Source: Lepturacanthus savala (Eukaryota; Chordata; Actinopteri; Scombriformes; Trichiuridae). Taken from it: DNA of 64,000 nt. The translations under genes were made by a program, and so were the position numbers. Within the stretch, counting starts at the first letter, position 1. Each line of letters begins with the position of its first letter. The stretch lies in NCBI GenBank assembly GCA_030544235.1, contig CM060474.1:434001-498000 (forward strand), in the 5' to 3' direction. This document shows, piece after piece, positions 37,304 to 47,378 of the stretch. The notes below the pieces were generated by a model that saw nothing but the letters and a program-made list of their open reading frames with translations, had not been told where the DNA came from and did no database searches.

Positions 37304-37662
37304 TGCTCCGCCGAGCCGTTCACTTTGGGAATTGTCGTTCACTTTGAAGAACTAGTTCATTTCAGATCGTGGGGGGGGAGGGGTTGGGGCGTGTGTCTAT
37401 GTGTGTATGTGTGTGCTGGTGTGTTTCCTATTCGACAATAAAATGCAACAAAATGATTTCTGATTTATTGGTTATTTTTAATAAGGATAATAATAATAAC
37501 AATAGTTATTATTATTATTATTATTAATAATAATGTTAACAGTATTATTGTTTTTAACCAACCTTTACTGTAAAATGTCTGAGTTTTAAAAAGCTATATA
37601 TTCAAAAAAAAAAAAAAAAAGAGCGAACCGTACACTGAACGGCTTCCCCTTAAATTCAGTGG
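37064..37662 (-). mobile_element. Second hAT-type element, truncated left-arm copy
   Basis: Terminus TAGTGTTGTGTCGG at 37064, flanked by CTGAGTGG (37056-37063), the complement of the 8-bp duplication seen around the full right-arm copy. Sequence continues through a short (GT)n of about 15 repeats and an A-tract, then jumps at about 37662 to sequence outside the element. The other terminus and a 37-bp minisatellite are missing, corresponding to loss of 381 bases present at about 46191-46571 in the right arm. Confidence 0.85.
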
Positions 37663-37951
37663 ATGGCCGCTGTCTATGCTGGATGATGACGTCAGTCCTT
37701 CCAGAAGATTCCGAAACCGATAAATTTGATAATTCAACGATTTAGAGATTAAAAAGTAATTATTTTATTCATCATTATTTTCCCACTGAAAGTCCTGAGT
37801 AGTTTAAATGTGTATTCATAGTTTTTACTCCCTTTTTTCTTGATGTGATCCTGATATATTCTATATGTCTTTGTTTTAATGTTTTTTTTTTTATTTTCTT
37901 GAGTCTCCTGACCAATAAACTGTGATTTATTTAGTTTTAACTTTAAATATA

Positions 37952-39095
37952 TCATACAGATCCACACAACTGCCAGTAGCAGGAGTCCTGAACTTGTCCA
38001 CAGCATTTTCTCTCTATATCCGTGGGCATCTCCTGGCAGTTTGTGTAGACACACCATGGGGGTCACCCTGCAGCTGGGGGGTCTGATGGAGGGGCACTGG
38101 ATGTAAGTTGGAGCACGTCGAGCATTAGACTGAAGTCACGGGTCAGACAGAGCTCCAGCAGTTCATGTGATTGTTCTAAGCTCAGTGAGTGAATCCTGGC
38201 CTGTAAATAAAATAACAAACTCTAAAGAACAGCCATGTTGTCCTTGTATTTTATGTATACAGTCCATTATAGGTAAGTTAACAAGTCACTGAAAACTCGA
38301 TTAAGATAAAAACAGTACTTTGTCAAAGGCAAGATACGTTTAAAAAGTAATATCATTTGATTTGTAATGCATTTTCATTGAAAACAATCTCAAAGCGCTG
38401 CATAAAAGCATAATTTATACATGAAAACAATAAAAACTAACAAAATAAAATCAGTTATAATGGGCTATTTAAAATGGATAACAGAGAAGTAATGTGATAA
38501 ATACCTGCTCGTCAGCAATCCTTCGGGCTTGAAGATCTTGTACTCTTTTTATGTCTTCGTCTACAAGACCACTTGTCCGGTCTCCGCGTGCCCTTCATCT
38601 TCCTCTTCTTCCTCTTCGGTCCCTTGGTGCTCCTCTTACATGTCGCTGGGGTTGTCCTCTGGATGTAGATGGCTCCAGAGTATAATGAGAATCAGAACCA
38701 ACAAGGCTCTCATCATGGAAGCTCTAAATAAATGAACAATGTATATAACACAGCTAAAAGTCAAACAAAACACACTTGTGATTCAGCTACATATTATAAA
38801 CTTGATAAATTAGGATAACTTTAGCTATGATGTAAAATTCTGCACACTACTGTAAAGATATTTGGTCAAAAAAAACATAATGGTGATATACACTGCTCAA
38901 TGCGTTCAAAGCAACAAGGTGAACAGTTAACAGAGATTTGCTGTTTTTACTTGGCTTAAACCTATAAAAATAAAAACTGAAAAGTCAAACCTCTAATCTA
39001 ATATATTAATAAATATAACTTTAAATAGCCATAATGTTAGTCTTTTAGGTTAATTATGATGTTGTGAGGAATTTTCTTACCTGTGAATGAGCCAT
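37952..39095 (-). pseudogene. P2X7-C-terminal-domain-like gene, left copy with three exons
   Basis: Minus-strand model with all junctions in phase 0. Exon 1 39095-39081 encodes MAHSQ and ends at CAG|GTAAG. Exon 2 38723-38505 (73 codons) has SDSDYTPEPSTS, an Arg/Gly-rich stretch and RARGDRTSGLVDEDIKRVQD, ending GAGCAG|GTATT. Exon 3 38200-37952 follows a TTTACAG acceptor, with SLSLEQSHELLELCLTR, then PPWCVYTNCQEMPMDIERKC. The last block resembles the zinc-binding C-terminal intracellular domain of P2X7 receptors, which also occurs in many repetitive fish proteins; one usual Cys is Tyr here. Left-specific damage: TGA in exon 2 (GGA in the right copy) and TGA at 38063-38065 in exon 3 (CGA in the right copy). 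Exon 1 lies outside the inverted repeat, so only this copy has a start. The C-terminal remainder of the domain is not recognisable. Confidence 0.65.
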
Positions 39096-39263
39096 ACGAA
39101 AAAACTTAGCGGAATGTAGTAGCGTTGCTTTCGCTAACCTTCGAGAACAAGCGGTGCACGCTCCTGTTCTCTGGGGACGTGGCTTCACGGGGGAGTCTGG
39201 AGACAGGGGGTTGGTCTTGTGAGGTGTTTTTTTTTTAAAATGCTGCCTGCTCGAAGCAAGTTT

Positions 39264-39287
39264 AACCCTAACCCTAACCCTAACCCC
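39264..39287. repeat. Short telomere-like tract
   Basis: (AACCCT)3 followed by AACCCC, four hexamers in all, inside otherwise unremarkable spacer DNA. Too short to indicate a chromosome end. Confidence 0.85.
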
Positions 39288-40075
39288 ACCCTACCTTTAA
39301 CTGAGTTTTGGGAACCGGTTGCACAAAACTGGGTTTATATCAGTGGTGTCAAAAGTACACACATTTGTTACTTAAGTAAAAGTATAGATACTGCAGTTTA
39401 AAAACACTCTGGTAAAAGTTTACGTATCAACTTGATGTCTTTACTCAAGTAAACTGAAAAGGTATGTGCTCATAAATCTACTTAAAGTATAAAGTAACAT
39501 AAAAAAAATACATAAAATAAATTAGTCGGTGCCAATATATAGATTGGAAGCTTAATTTGAAACGGATTATACACGTGGCCTAAGACACAGCATCATCATA
39601 ATCCCATTACTATCAAAGACAAAGCAACTCGAGGAGCATGTTCTTTCTCAAACTTTTTTGGAATTCAACATCCAAACTGAGGTAGCACTCAAGAGGTAGG
39701 TATTCAGGCCTGCAAAACTGCCAGAAACAGAGAGACACTAGCAGTACATGGCGGTGATGATGGTAACATTTCCATAGGGGGTCTATTTGGAAAGGCAACA
39801 GGCATTGGATATTTATACCTTTTGGTTCTTAAAAGAAAAAAAAATGCTGATTTTTTGTTTCCTTCTTTGGCTCAATAGACAAATCATCACTTACTCTTTG
39901 AGTTAATCATTCAGCCATTTGAATCAGGTTCACGCGGCAGGCACAGGCAAAAGAACCTGCTCCTCTAGGACCACACATGGGTCGAGATGATGCTTTATTG
40001 GACGTCGGAACTCGGAGCTACACACAACATAACATCAGAACTGAGCACTTCCAGCTTAAAAACTGGGGTATCATC
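39288..40075. other. Spacer DNA with a dispersed fish repeat
   Basis: 39340-39510 carries ACTTAAGTAAAAGTATAGATAC-type words of a very common teleost dispersed repeat. The remainder contains short frames only. Confidence 0.45.
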
Positions 40076-40270
40076 AGAGGTGTCAAGTAATGAAGTACAA
40101 ATACTTTGTTAGTGTACTTACGTACACTTTTTAGGTATCTATACTTTACTCCATTACTATTTTTTCTGCCTACTTCTGACTTCTAGTCATTACATTTTCA
40201 CACAAGTATCTGTACTTTCTATTGCATTTTCTATTGCATTACATTTTTAAAACCAATGGTCTCGTTACTC
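40076..40270. repeat. Dispersed teleost repeat, copy A
   Basis: Begins GAGGTGTCAAGTAATGAAGTAC and runs through ACACTTTTTAGGTATCTATA and TTTACTCCATTACTATTTT. A close relative lies in the same orientation at 42862-43050. This AAGTAC/ACTTTACT word pattern is characteristic of high-copy fish DNA-transposon derivatives. Confidence 0.7.
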
Positions 40271-40689
40271 TTGCTTTAACTTGGTGAACCGCTAACTTTT
40301 GTAAAACGGGTGAAAACTGTTGCACTGTGTCGGATGCCGGCCGGAAGAACCAGAGCGTGGGTCTATCTATGGGCTACAAATGCGCCTTCAAAAATAAATA
40401 TTATACAAACATAAAAAAACTTTTTTATGTCTGCATGGGCGCAGATAGCACAGAGGACACATTTACAGTGACACCGATCTGTCTCCCTCTCCCACACTGT
40501 CCCTACGTAAGTCAACAAACAGGTTAAATAAAGGCGAAAGTGATCGTCGCAGTGTTTTTGCAACGAGGTGCATTCAGTTGTCCTTGTAAATCGGAAGTTT
40601 GAAGTCAGAGAAGCACTGAAATCTAGCATCTATACAAGTACCCCGAAAAATGTCATACTGCGCAATCGGCTTAGTTACAGTTTTTTGTT

Positions 40690-41097
40690 TTTTTGTGATG
40701 TTTGTTGAAGAAAATTCCAGAGTCTTGTACAAGTTTGCTGTATGGTGGGAAATTTATTCTCAGTGATCTATACGGTCACAGACCAAGTCTGTTACAGAAA
40801 GTCAACCCCGAATGGTGGTGGGTCTATAGCTTCTATGTCATGAGATCAAAGCAATCACAAGGAAAACAAAGACATTTGGATGTCAACAAAAGGGAAGGTG
40901 GGGAACATCAAAGGAATTCAGTTGGCTTTGATGTGACGCATGAATCAATGTCTGGTGACCTTCACATTTGGAGATATGTGAAATTCCCAGTAACCCTACG
41001 AAGAAGCACAGACATTCTACAATGTGATAGCTTTAGCTGTTCAGCGGAATGTGATCCAGCATATAACTTTGTGAGTAGCCTTCAACCAAAAATTTAA
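40690..41097 (+). other. Unrecognised 131-codon frame
   Basis: Open frame with NPEWWWVYSFYVM, GDLHIWRYVKFPVTLRRS and a Cys-containing SFSCSAECDPAYNF segment, ending at a TAA just before the gag-like remnant. No family recognised. It could be another piece of the same retroviral remnant, but nothing in it is diagnostic. Confidence 0.3.
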
Positions 41098-41790
41098 TTG
41101 AAAGTGCAAATGACAGTTGGGTCCTCAGGAAAACCTATGAATAAACTAGTAGAGCTAGCTCAGCATCATTGGGATAATACAGAACAAATATATTATAAAA
41201 TGCAAGAAATGCTAATGTATGTTCAAGTTTCTCACTATACAGGCGGAGCTCCGAGAGGTTGCAGTGGCAGGGGAACCAACAACAGAGGAAGGAGGGACAG
41301 AAATACATGACAATCAATCAAATCAGAATGTGATCCTTCTTCTTTTGTGGTGAGCCAGATCACTGGGTAGGGGACTGTCCACATAGAGCACAACAAAACA
41401 AATATACCCTGCCTATGGCGGCATTAGGGAGAACTCAGGAGGAATACCAGCATCCCCCACCGCACAACTCATAGAGCTGTCAGGACAGTGACCAAATTAA
41501 AACAGAAGGAAATGTTATCCAAGCTCCACTAATTAAATTGGCAACAACAAATGAAGAACCTAATTTCATGATCGAGGTAAATAGAGACCTTATGTCTTGT
41601 GGATACAGGAGCTTCACTTTCGAATTTAAAACCAACAAAATCCATAAAGTTGAAAAAATCCAAAGAAACAGTAAGAGTTGTGGGTGTTGGAGGGATTCTT
41701 TTGAGTCTACCAGTATCTACTACAAGTCTACTATTTCTAATTTCTATAGGGCCTTTTACTGAAAATGTGTCAGGTTTCACAACTTCTCAT
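41098..41790 (+). pseudogene. Decayed endogenous retrovirus gag/pro remnant
   Basis: Three pieces in different frames. A gag-like tail (LVELAQHHWDN, then a Gly/Arg-rich stretch) ends at 41310. A nucleocapsid zinc-knuckle relic (FCGEPDHWVGDCPH) at about 41343-41387 has its first Cys replaced by Phe. An aspartic-protease start LVDTGASLS at 41596-41622 is followed by about 50 codons (VGVGGILLSLP, ISIGPFTEN). Stops separate the blocks, and no reverse transcriptase, envelope or LTR was found. Order and motifs fit a gag-pro junction of a fish endogenous retrovirus. Inactive fragment confined to the spacer and not duplicated in the arms. Confidence 0.65.
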
Positions 41791-41997
41791 TCATTTCATG
41801 TGGGAAAAGATGTGTCATACGTTTCTTCTTCTTTTTTTCCTCAAAACTGGGTGCCAATAAATAAGATCTGTCCCGTCTTTTCTTTCATAACATGTGACCG
41901 ACCAGGTCACATGGGAAATATCCACAGACGAAGGTGGGGCAATCCACAGCCCGGCCAAGACTGTGGACTCCACATGCATAGCTATTTACAACTATGA

Positions 41998-42699
41998 GAA
42001 ATTTAAATCCCTGAAACAGCTACATCTAGTGAAGATAGACTGGTAGCAAGATGCATAGTCAGCCATGATGGCATTTACCATGGTAACATTTTGATTTGAC
42101 TTTTGTATGGGGGCTGTTTTAGCCATCTAGATTTTAGTAATCGTAAAGCAGCCAAATGCAACTTCAAGAGTTGACAATTTTCTTTGTATTAGTACTGCTA
42201 TACTGAAAGCTGCCATACTGAAAGTCAAAAGGACAAACCAGAGACAGATAACTTAAAACGTTCCTCTACTATAGTCTCCACACTCTTCAGCCTGTTTTGG
42301 GTTTTTGTGACTTGGCAAAATGGTCCATTTATTTTGCTTTTTTGAAAAGTACAGTAACCCTAGGATCACCTCAGGCAGTTACTTTGACATTTTTGTTTGT
42401 ATTGGTCATCTGAAAGCCAAATGTTTTCTGATTGAAATTTTGAAAGTGAATTTTTTTTTTAAATGTAACTTTAAGAAGCATTTGCACTTTGAAGGAACGG
42501 AATGTTGCTTTAATAAAAAAGCAACAGTTTACATTGGTTACACATGCTGTGTATTTTTCTAGATGGTGATGACCACCACATTTGGCTTGTATTGTTACAC
42601 AATTGCATACTTGATTGTTATAAATAAATGTGAGTTTAAGGAATTCAATTTTGTGTCATTTATTTGAATATATATATATATATATAGTAGCTCATTAGT
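41998..42699. other. No gene seen
   Basis: AT-rich spacer with short frames and a (TA)n tract of about ten repeats at 42669-42687. Confidence 0.5.
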
Positions 42700-42856
42700 T
42701 CATTGATTTCAATGTAACTTTCTTCAATAAGTCTAACATAACTTTGTTCACTAAATCAAATATGACTTTGTGTAATAAATACAACATGGCTTTATTTAAT
42801 AATTCCACCATAACTCTGTTAAATGAACTCAACATAACTGTGTTGAATACATCTAA
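42700..42856. repeat. 24-bp minisatellite
   Basis: About six imperfect units of the form TCAACATAACTTTGTTNAATAA (for example 24-base steps ATACAACATGGCTTTATTTAATAA-like and ACTCAACATAACTGTGTTG-like). Unit phase is conserved across the run although the units are diverged. Confidence 0.8.
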
Positions 42857-42861
42857 ACCAG

Positions 42862-43050
42862 AGGTGTCAAGTAACGAAGTACAAATACTTTGTTACTGTA
42901 CTTAAGTACACTTTTTAGGTATCTATCCTTTACTCCATTACTATTTTCTCTGCCTACTTCTGGCTTCTACTCATTACATTTTCACACAAGAATCTGTACT
43001 TTCTATTGCTTACATTTTTAAAACCAACGATCTCGTTACTCTTGCTTTAA
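42862..43050. repeat. Dispersed teleost repeat, copy B
   Basis: Begins GAGGTGTCAAGTAACGAAGTAC and is collinear with 40076-40270. Confidence 0.7.
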
Positions 43051-43799
43051 GAGTCTCAGGAAGATAGAGTGGGTGATGTCATTGTTAGTGTAGAGGTAGA
43101 GAAAATGGCCCAAAAAAATAAATTTATAAATTGCTGTAGTAACTGCTACACTCACTGCACATCAATAATTGTTATATCAAAACGTAGGCACGACTGTCGT
43201 CGTGATCGAAAAAATACCACTAACCAAGCTGTGAATTCTACACAGAATTAAAAATTATATCAGTACGACCGGGGAAAGCCTGCTCTCAGAAAATCTGATC
43301 ATTTTGTCACCATCTTTTACGGTTTTCGATTTATGAGCATTTGTTTGGCATGTGGTCCGACCAGAGGTAGCCTTTCTGCCTCCCCAGATTTAGTCGGATA
43401 GTCATGAATTCAAATGTAGCAGAGAAGTTAGTCACCATGGTAACGGCCCAGCTGCTGGAGATTACATATTGCATTAATGGCCGACAATATATCAATAAAT
43501 TAATTCTAACATTATTAACATTCTATTTTTAGAATGAATTTACTGTATTCAAACATCCTAAATAATATACATTATAATGTAGCTAATGTACCATTTGTAA
43601 GGAGTGTCTAGAACATACCAATATAAGTCTTTTGCTCAAGTTCTTCGACCCATGCCAGATGTCTATGGAATGGTTTATACAACATTCTTTGTAAACTCTT
43701 TTAGTTGAAGGGCATCAACGTAAAAAAAACAAAAAAAAAAAAAAAACGTTAAAAAAAATTATCCAGTCGTTTCTTATAGTTATACTTGTGGTGTAGCTG
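43051..43799. other. No gene seen
   Basis: Contains a long A-tract around 43718-43746 and short frames. Nothing recognisable. Confidence 0.5.
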
Positions 43800-44504
43800 C
43801 AATGTACAGTGCTCCATAAACTTTCTCTCGTTTGGAAGAGAACAATGAGATGAAAAGCCTTGTAGGCCTAAATCAGTTAAATATTTTTAGAGAAAATCTT
43901 GTTAACCTTTTACTTTATGTACAATGGTATGGAAAAGCTATTGTTTTCATGTGGTTCATGTTTTAAAGCTTTTATTGCTCCATAAGCATTCTCTCGGTCG
44001 GAAGAGCACAATCAGATGAAAAGCCTTGTAGGCCTAAATCAATGAAATATTTTTACAGAAAATCTTGTTTACCTTTTATTTTGTGTACAATGGTATAGTT
44101 TTGGATTAGGAATTCACCTGGGAAAACTATTGTTTTCATGTGGTTCATGTTTTAAACTTTTTATGGCTCCAGAAGCTTTCTCTCGGTCTGAAGAGCACAA
44201 AAAGATAAAAAGCTATGTAGGCCTAAATCAGTACAATATTTTTACAGAAAATCTTGTTTACCTCATACTTTATGTGAAATGGTATACTTTTGGATTAGAA
44301 ATTCACCTGGGAAAGCTATTGTTTTCATGTGGATCATGTTTTAAAGTTTTTATCGCTCCATAAGCATTCTCTCGGTCGGAAGAGAACAATAATTTGAAAA
44401 GCGATGTATGCCTGAATCAGTGAAATATTTTTACAGAAAATCGTATTTACCTTTTATTTTATGTACAATGGTATAGTTTTGGATTAGAAATTCACCTGGG
44501 AAAG
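43800..44504 (+). repeat. Small diverged satellite block in the palindrome spacer
   Basis: Nearly four units of the 189-bp satellite in plus orientation; the first is cut short by a deletion (GGTATGGAAAAGC). It carries the same edge-type variants as 19125-19996 (GGTTCATG, ATGGCTCCAGAAGC, GGGAAAG) and ends at the same base of the unit, followed by the same edge module. It is therefore a copy of the array edge and not an independent array. Confidence 0.92.
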
Positions 44505-44880
44505 TCCGACATTATTTTCCAGACATCCAGAATCCAGACATCTATAGTAACAAAGTGAAATTCTTTTGGCATAAAGGTCACCACAGGGGTTACTACAGGA
44601 ATAGCAGAAAGGCGACAGAAGGCCACACAAATTTAAATAATTTCATCAAGAAGCCATGGGAAGGCCTCGTTCAATCTCAAATATTAGGCTTCACATACAC
44701 CAATGGGTGCAAGGAAGAACAACTGTATCAACAACAGTGGTCAAACGCACTCTAGTGCCTGAAATGCCTATACTAACGTTAAAAGTTAAAATATATTGTG
44801 AGTATGTAATGATGTTGTTGTTGAAATCACTGTTTGTAATGATGAGAAGTAAGGTTAAAGAAAAACTAGACAATTCACAA
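44505..44880 (+). repeat. Satellite-edge module, copy 2, with an open frame
   Basis: Same module as 19997-20378. Here the unrecognised frame (FPDIQNPDIYSNKVKFFWHK ... QQQWSNAL) is open to a TAG at 44753-44755, where copy 1 has a TAA partway; an ATG-less start is likely, so it may be part of an exon. Homology to copy 1 ends after GACAATTCAC at 44880, exactly where the right inverted arm begins. Confidence 0.8.
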
Positions 44881-45189
44881 TTGTTTTTATTTATTTATTT
44901 TATAGGTGTAAGAAATTGTATGCCAGTAAAAACAGCAAATCTCTGTTACCTGTTCACCTTGTTGTATATCACCATTATGTTTTTTTTTCTGAACAGCCCC
45001 AATTCATACGCTACCTAGCTGCTAATGTTACATAGTGATGTTTATGACCAAATATCTTTACAGTAGTGTGCAGAACTTTACATCATAGCTAAAGTTATCC
45101 TAATTTATCAAGTTTATAATATGTAGCTGAATCACAAGTGTGTTTTGTTTGACTTTTAGCTGTGTTATATAAATTGTTCATTGATTTAG

Positions 45190-45901
45190 AGCTTCCATGA
45201 CGAGAGCCTTGTTGGTTCTGATTCTGATTATACTCCGGAGCCATCTACATCCAGAGAACAACCCCAGCGACATATAAGAGGAGCACCAAGGGCCCGAAGA
45301 GGAAGAAGAGAAAGAGGAAGGGCACGCGGAGACCGGACAAGTGTTCTTGTTTTCATCACATTACTTCTCTGTTATCCATTTTAAATAGCCCATTATAACT
45401 GATTTTATTTTGTTAGTTTTTATTGTTTTCATGTATAACGTATGCTTTTATGTAGCGCTTTGAGATTGTTTTCAATGAAAATGCATTACAAATCAAATGA
45501 TATTACTTTTTAAACGTATCTTGCCTCTGACAAAGAACTGTTTTTATCTTAATCGAGTTTTCAGTGACTTGTTAACGTACCTATAATGGACTGTATACAT
45601 AAAATACAAGGACAACATGGCTGTTCTTTAGAGTTTGTTATTTTATTTACAGGCCAGGATTCACTCACTGAGCTTAGAACAATCACATGAACTGCTGGAG
45701 CTCTGTCTGACCCGTGACTTCAGCCTAATGCTCGACGTGCTCCAACTTACATCCAGTGCCCCTCCATCAGACCCCCCAGCTGCAGAGCGACCCCCATGGT
45801 GTGTCTACACAAACTGCCAGGAGATGCCCATGGATATAGAGAGAAAATGCTGTGGACAAGTTCAGGACTCCTGCTACTGGCAGTTGTGTGGATCTGTATG
45901 A
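45190..45901 (+). pseudogene. P2X7-C-terminal-domain-like gene, right copy lacking exon 1 and the exon 2 donor
   Basis: Exon 2 starts at 45190 after TTGATTTAG and stays open through the Arg-rich part, but is cut after GDRTS: about 60 bases are missing, including the VDEDIKRVQ segment and the GT donor, so it runs into intron sequence and a stop. Exon 3 (45653-45901) is intact, with CGA where the left copy has TGA, and ends at the TGA after WQLCGSV. No exon 1 exists on this side because the inverted repeat ends inside intron 1 and abuts the edge module. The two copies are thus broken in complementary ways. Confidence 0.65.
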
Positions 45902-46339
45902 TATATTTAAAGTTAAAACTAAATAAATCACAGTTTATTGGTCAGGAGACTCAAGAAAATAAAAAAAAAAACATTAAAACAAAGACATATAGAATATATC
46001 AGGATCACATCAAGAAAAAAGGGAGTAAAAACTATGAATACACATTTAAACTACTCAGGACTTTCAGTGGGAAAATAATGATGAATAAAATAATTACTTT
46101 TTAATCTCTAAATCGTTGAATTATCAAATTTATCGGTTTCGGAATCTTCTGGAAGGACTGACGTCATCATCCAGCATAGACAGCGGCCATCTTGTTCTCT
46201 CCCTTTGACTCTCAGCTCCACTCAGTAGTTATGGGAATTGTCGTTCACTTTGAAGAACTAGTTCAGTTCAGATCGTTCAGTAAAAAAACCCATTCATTTC
46301 GTTCATTTCGTTCACTCTGTGCTTTCTGCTTTCCTATTC

Positions 46340-46520
46340 AACAAATAAGCGTTCACTGAACCGTTTCCCTGCTAGTGGGTGCGAACCGTTCACTGAACTA
46401 CTTTCCTCCAAGTGGGTGCGAACCTTTCACTGATCCGCTTCCCTGTTAGTGGGTGCGAAACGTTCAGTGAACCGCTTCCCTGCTAGTGGGTGCGAACCGT
46501 TCACTGAACCACTTGCCCAT
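46340..46520. repeat. 37-bp minisatellite inside the hAT-type element
   Basis: About five units of GAACCGTTCACTGAACCGCT-TCCCTGCTAGTGGGTGC type. Absent from the left arm because of the 381-base deletion. Confidence 0.85.
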
Positions 46521-46956
46521 AGGTCTGAGCCATTTAGTGAACAGCTTCGCGTGAAATAGTTCTGAACGAATCCACTGAATTTAAGGGGAAGCCGTTCAGT
46601 GTACGGTTCGCTCTTGTACTGTTGGTGTATGTGTCCTTTTTTTTTTTTTTTTTTTTGAATATATAGCTTTTTAAAACTCAGACATTTTACAGTAAAGGTT
46701 GGTTAAAAACAATAATACTGTTAACATTATTATTAATAATAATAATAATAATAACTATTGTTATTATTATTATCCTTATTAAAAATAACCAATAAATCAG
46801 AAATCATTTTGTTGCATTTTATTGTCGAATAGGAAACACACCAGCACACACATACACACATAGACACACGCCCCAACCCCTCCCCCCCCACGATCTGAAA
46901 TGAACTAGTTCTTCAAAGTGAACGACAATTCCCAAAGTGAACGGCTCGGCGGAGCA

Positions 46957-46957
<1 letters not shown>

Positions 46958-47033
<76 letters not shown>
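46958..47033. repeat. Long CA microsatellite
   Basis: About 37 CA units, against about 15 at the mirrored left position (37272-37301): the largest simple-repeat difference between arms. Confidence 0.95.
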
Positions 47034-47035
<2 letters not shown>

Positions 47036-47250
47036 CCCGCCCTCCTCACGCGTGTAGTACAACCAGGAAAGCTGCTGCTGTTTTCTAGCTTGCCTAGGGA
47101 GGAAATATGATTGGTGACCAGACTGTTCAGCCAATTAAGGACGCCGCGAACGAAAAGAACGGGTCTTTTCGAGGAAGTGAACTAGGTTCACCAAAAAGAA
47201 CTCGTTCTTTTGATTCGTTCGTTCACAACCGACACAACACTACCACTCAG

Positions 47251-47378
47251 AGAACAAAGGACTTTGCTGCTGCTCCGCTGTTTATTGGACTATTAGACAG
47301 ATTTAGACGAAAATCGCATTTTTGTGGATTATTTAATCGTTTCCTTGGATCCCGGACGCCTGTGACCGGCTTCAACAG
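47251..47378 (+). other. Possible 5' non-coding exon, right-arm copy
   Basis: Mirror of 36928-37055, ending CTTCAACAG|GTAAG. It begins directly after the hAT-type element's duplication, so the element inserted just upstream of it or within its 5' part. Confidence 0.3.

Larger units (their letters stand above)
20219..38983. repeat. Left arm of a giant inverted repeat
   Basis: Base 20219 pairs with the last base of the window (64000), and the complementarity runs inward to about 38983, pairing with about 44881. Pairing coordinates sum to 84219 at the outer end, 84226 to 84306 through the middle and about 83862 near the inner end; the steps correspond to a few indels. Encoded reading frames match almost residue for residue between arms, for example a 185-residue reverse-transcriptase segment and a 202-codon antisense frame are identical. 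Shared defects show that the arms derive from one already-degraded sequence. Confidence 0.96.
46226..47242. mobile_element. Second hAT-type element, complete right-arm copy
   Basis: A 1017-bp element flanked by perfect 8-bp duplications CCACTCAG (46218-46225 and 47243-47250). Termini TAGTTATGGG and ...CACAACACTA share the TAGT ends and GTTCAC sub-terminal words. Inside are a copy of the sub-terminal CACTTTGAAGAACTAGTTCA block in both orientations (46247-46266 and about 46900-46920), a 37-bp minisatellite and long simple repeats. No transposase frame, hence non-autonomous. Confidence 0.88.

Noticed and set aside
39264..39287. Telomere repeat as a chromosome end or fusion scar
   Set aside because: Only four hexamers, the last imperfect; such short tracts are common by chance or as repair inserts.
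40690..41097. Retroviral envelope fragment
   Set aside because: The Trp/Cys-containing frame lies upstream of gag-like sequence and has no diagnostic envelope motif; listed only as unrecognised.
38984..44880. Spacer as a third copy of the arm
   Set aside because: Apart from the satellite edge plus module (43800-44880) and dispersed repeats, no arm sequence recurs in the spacer.
46819..47134. Cys/Val repeat frames across the CA tract
   Set aside because: Pure translation of a dinucleotide repeat.
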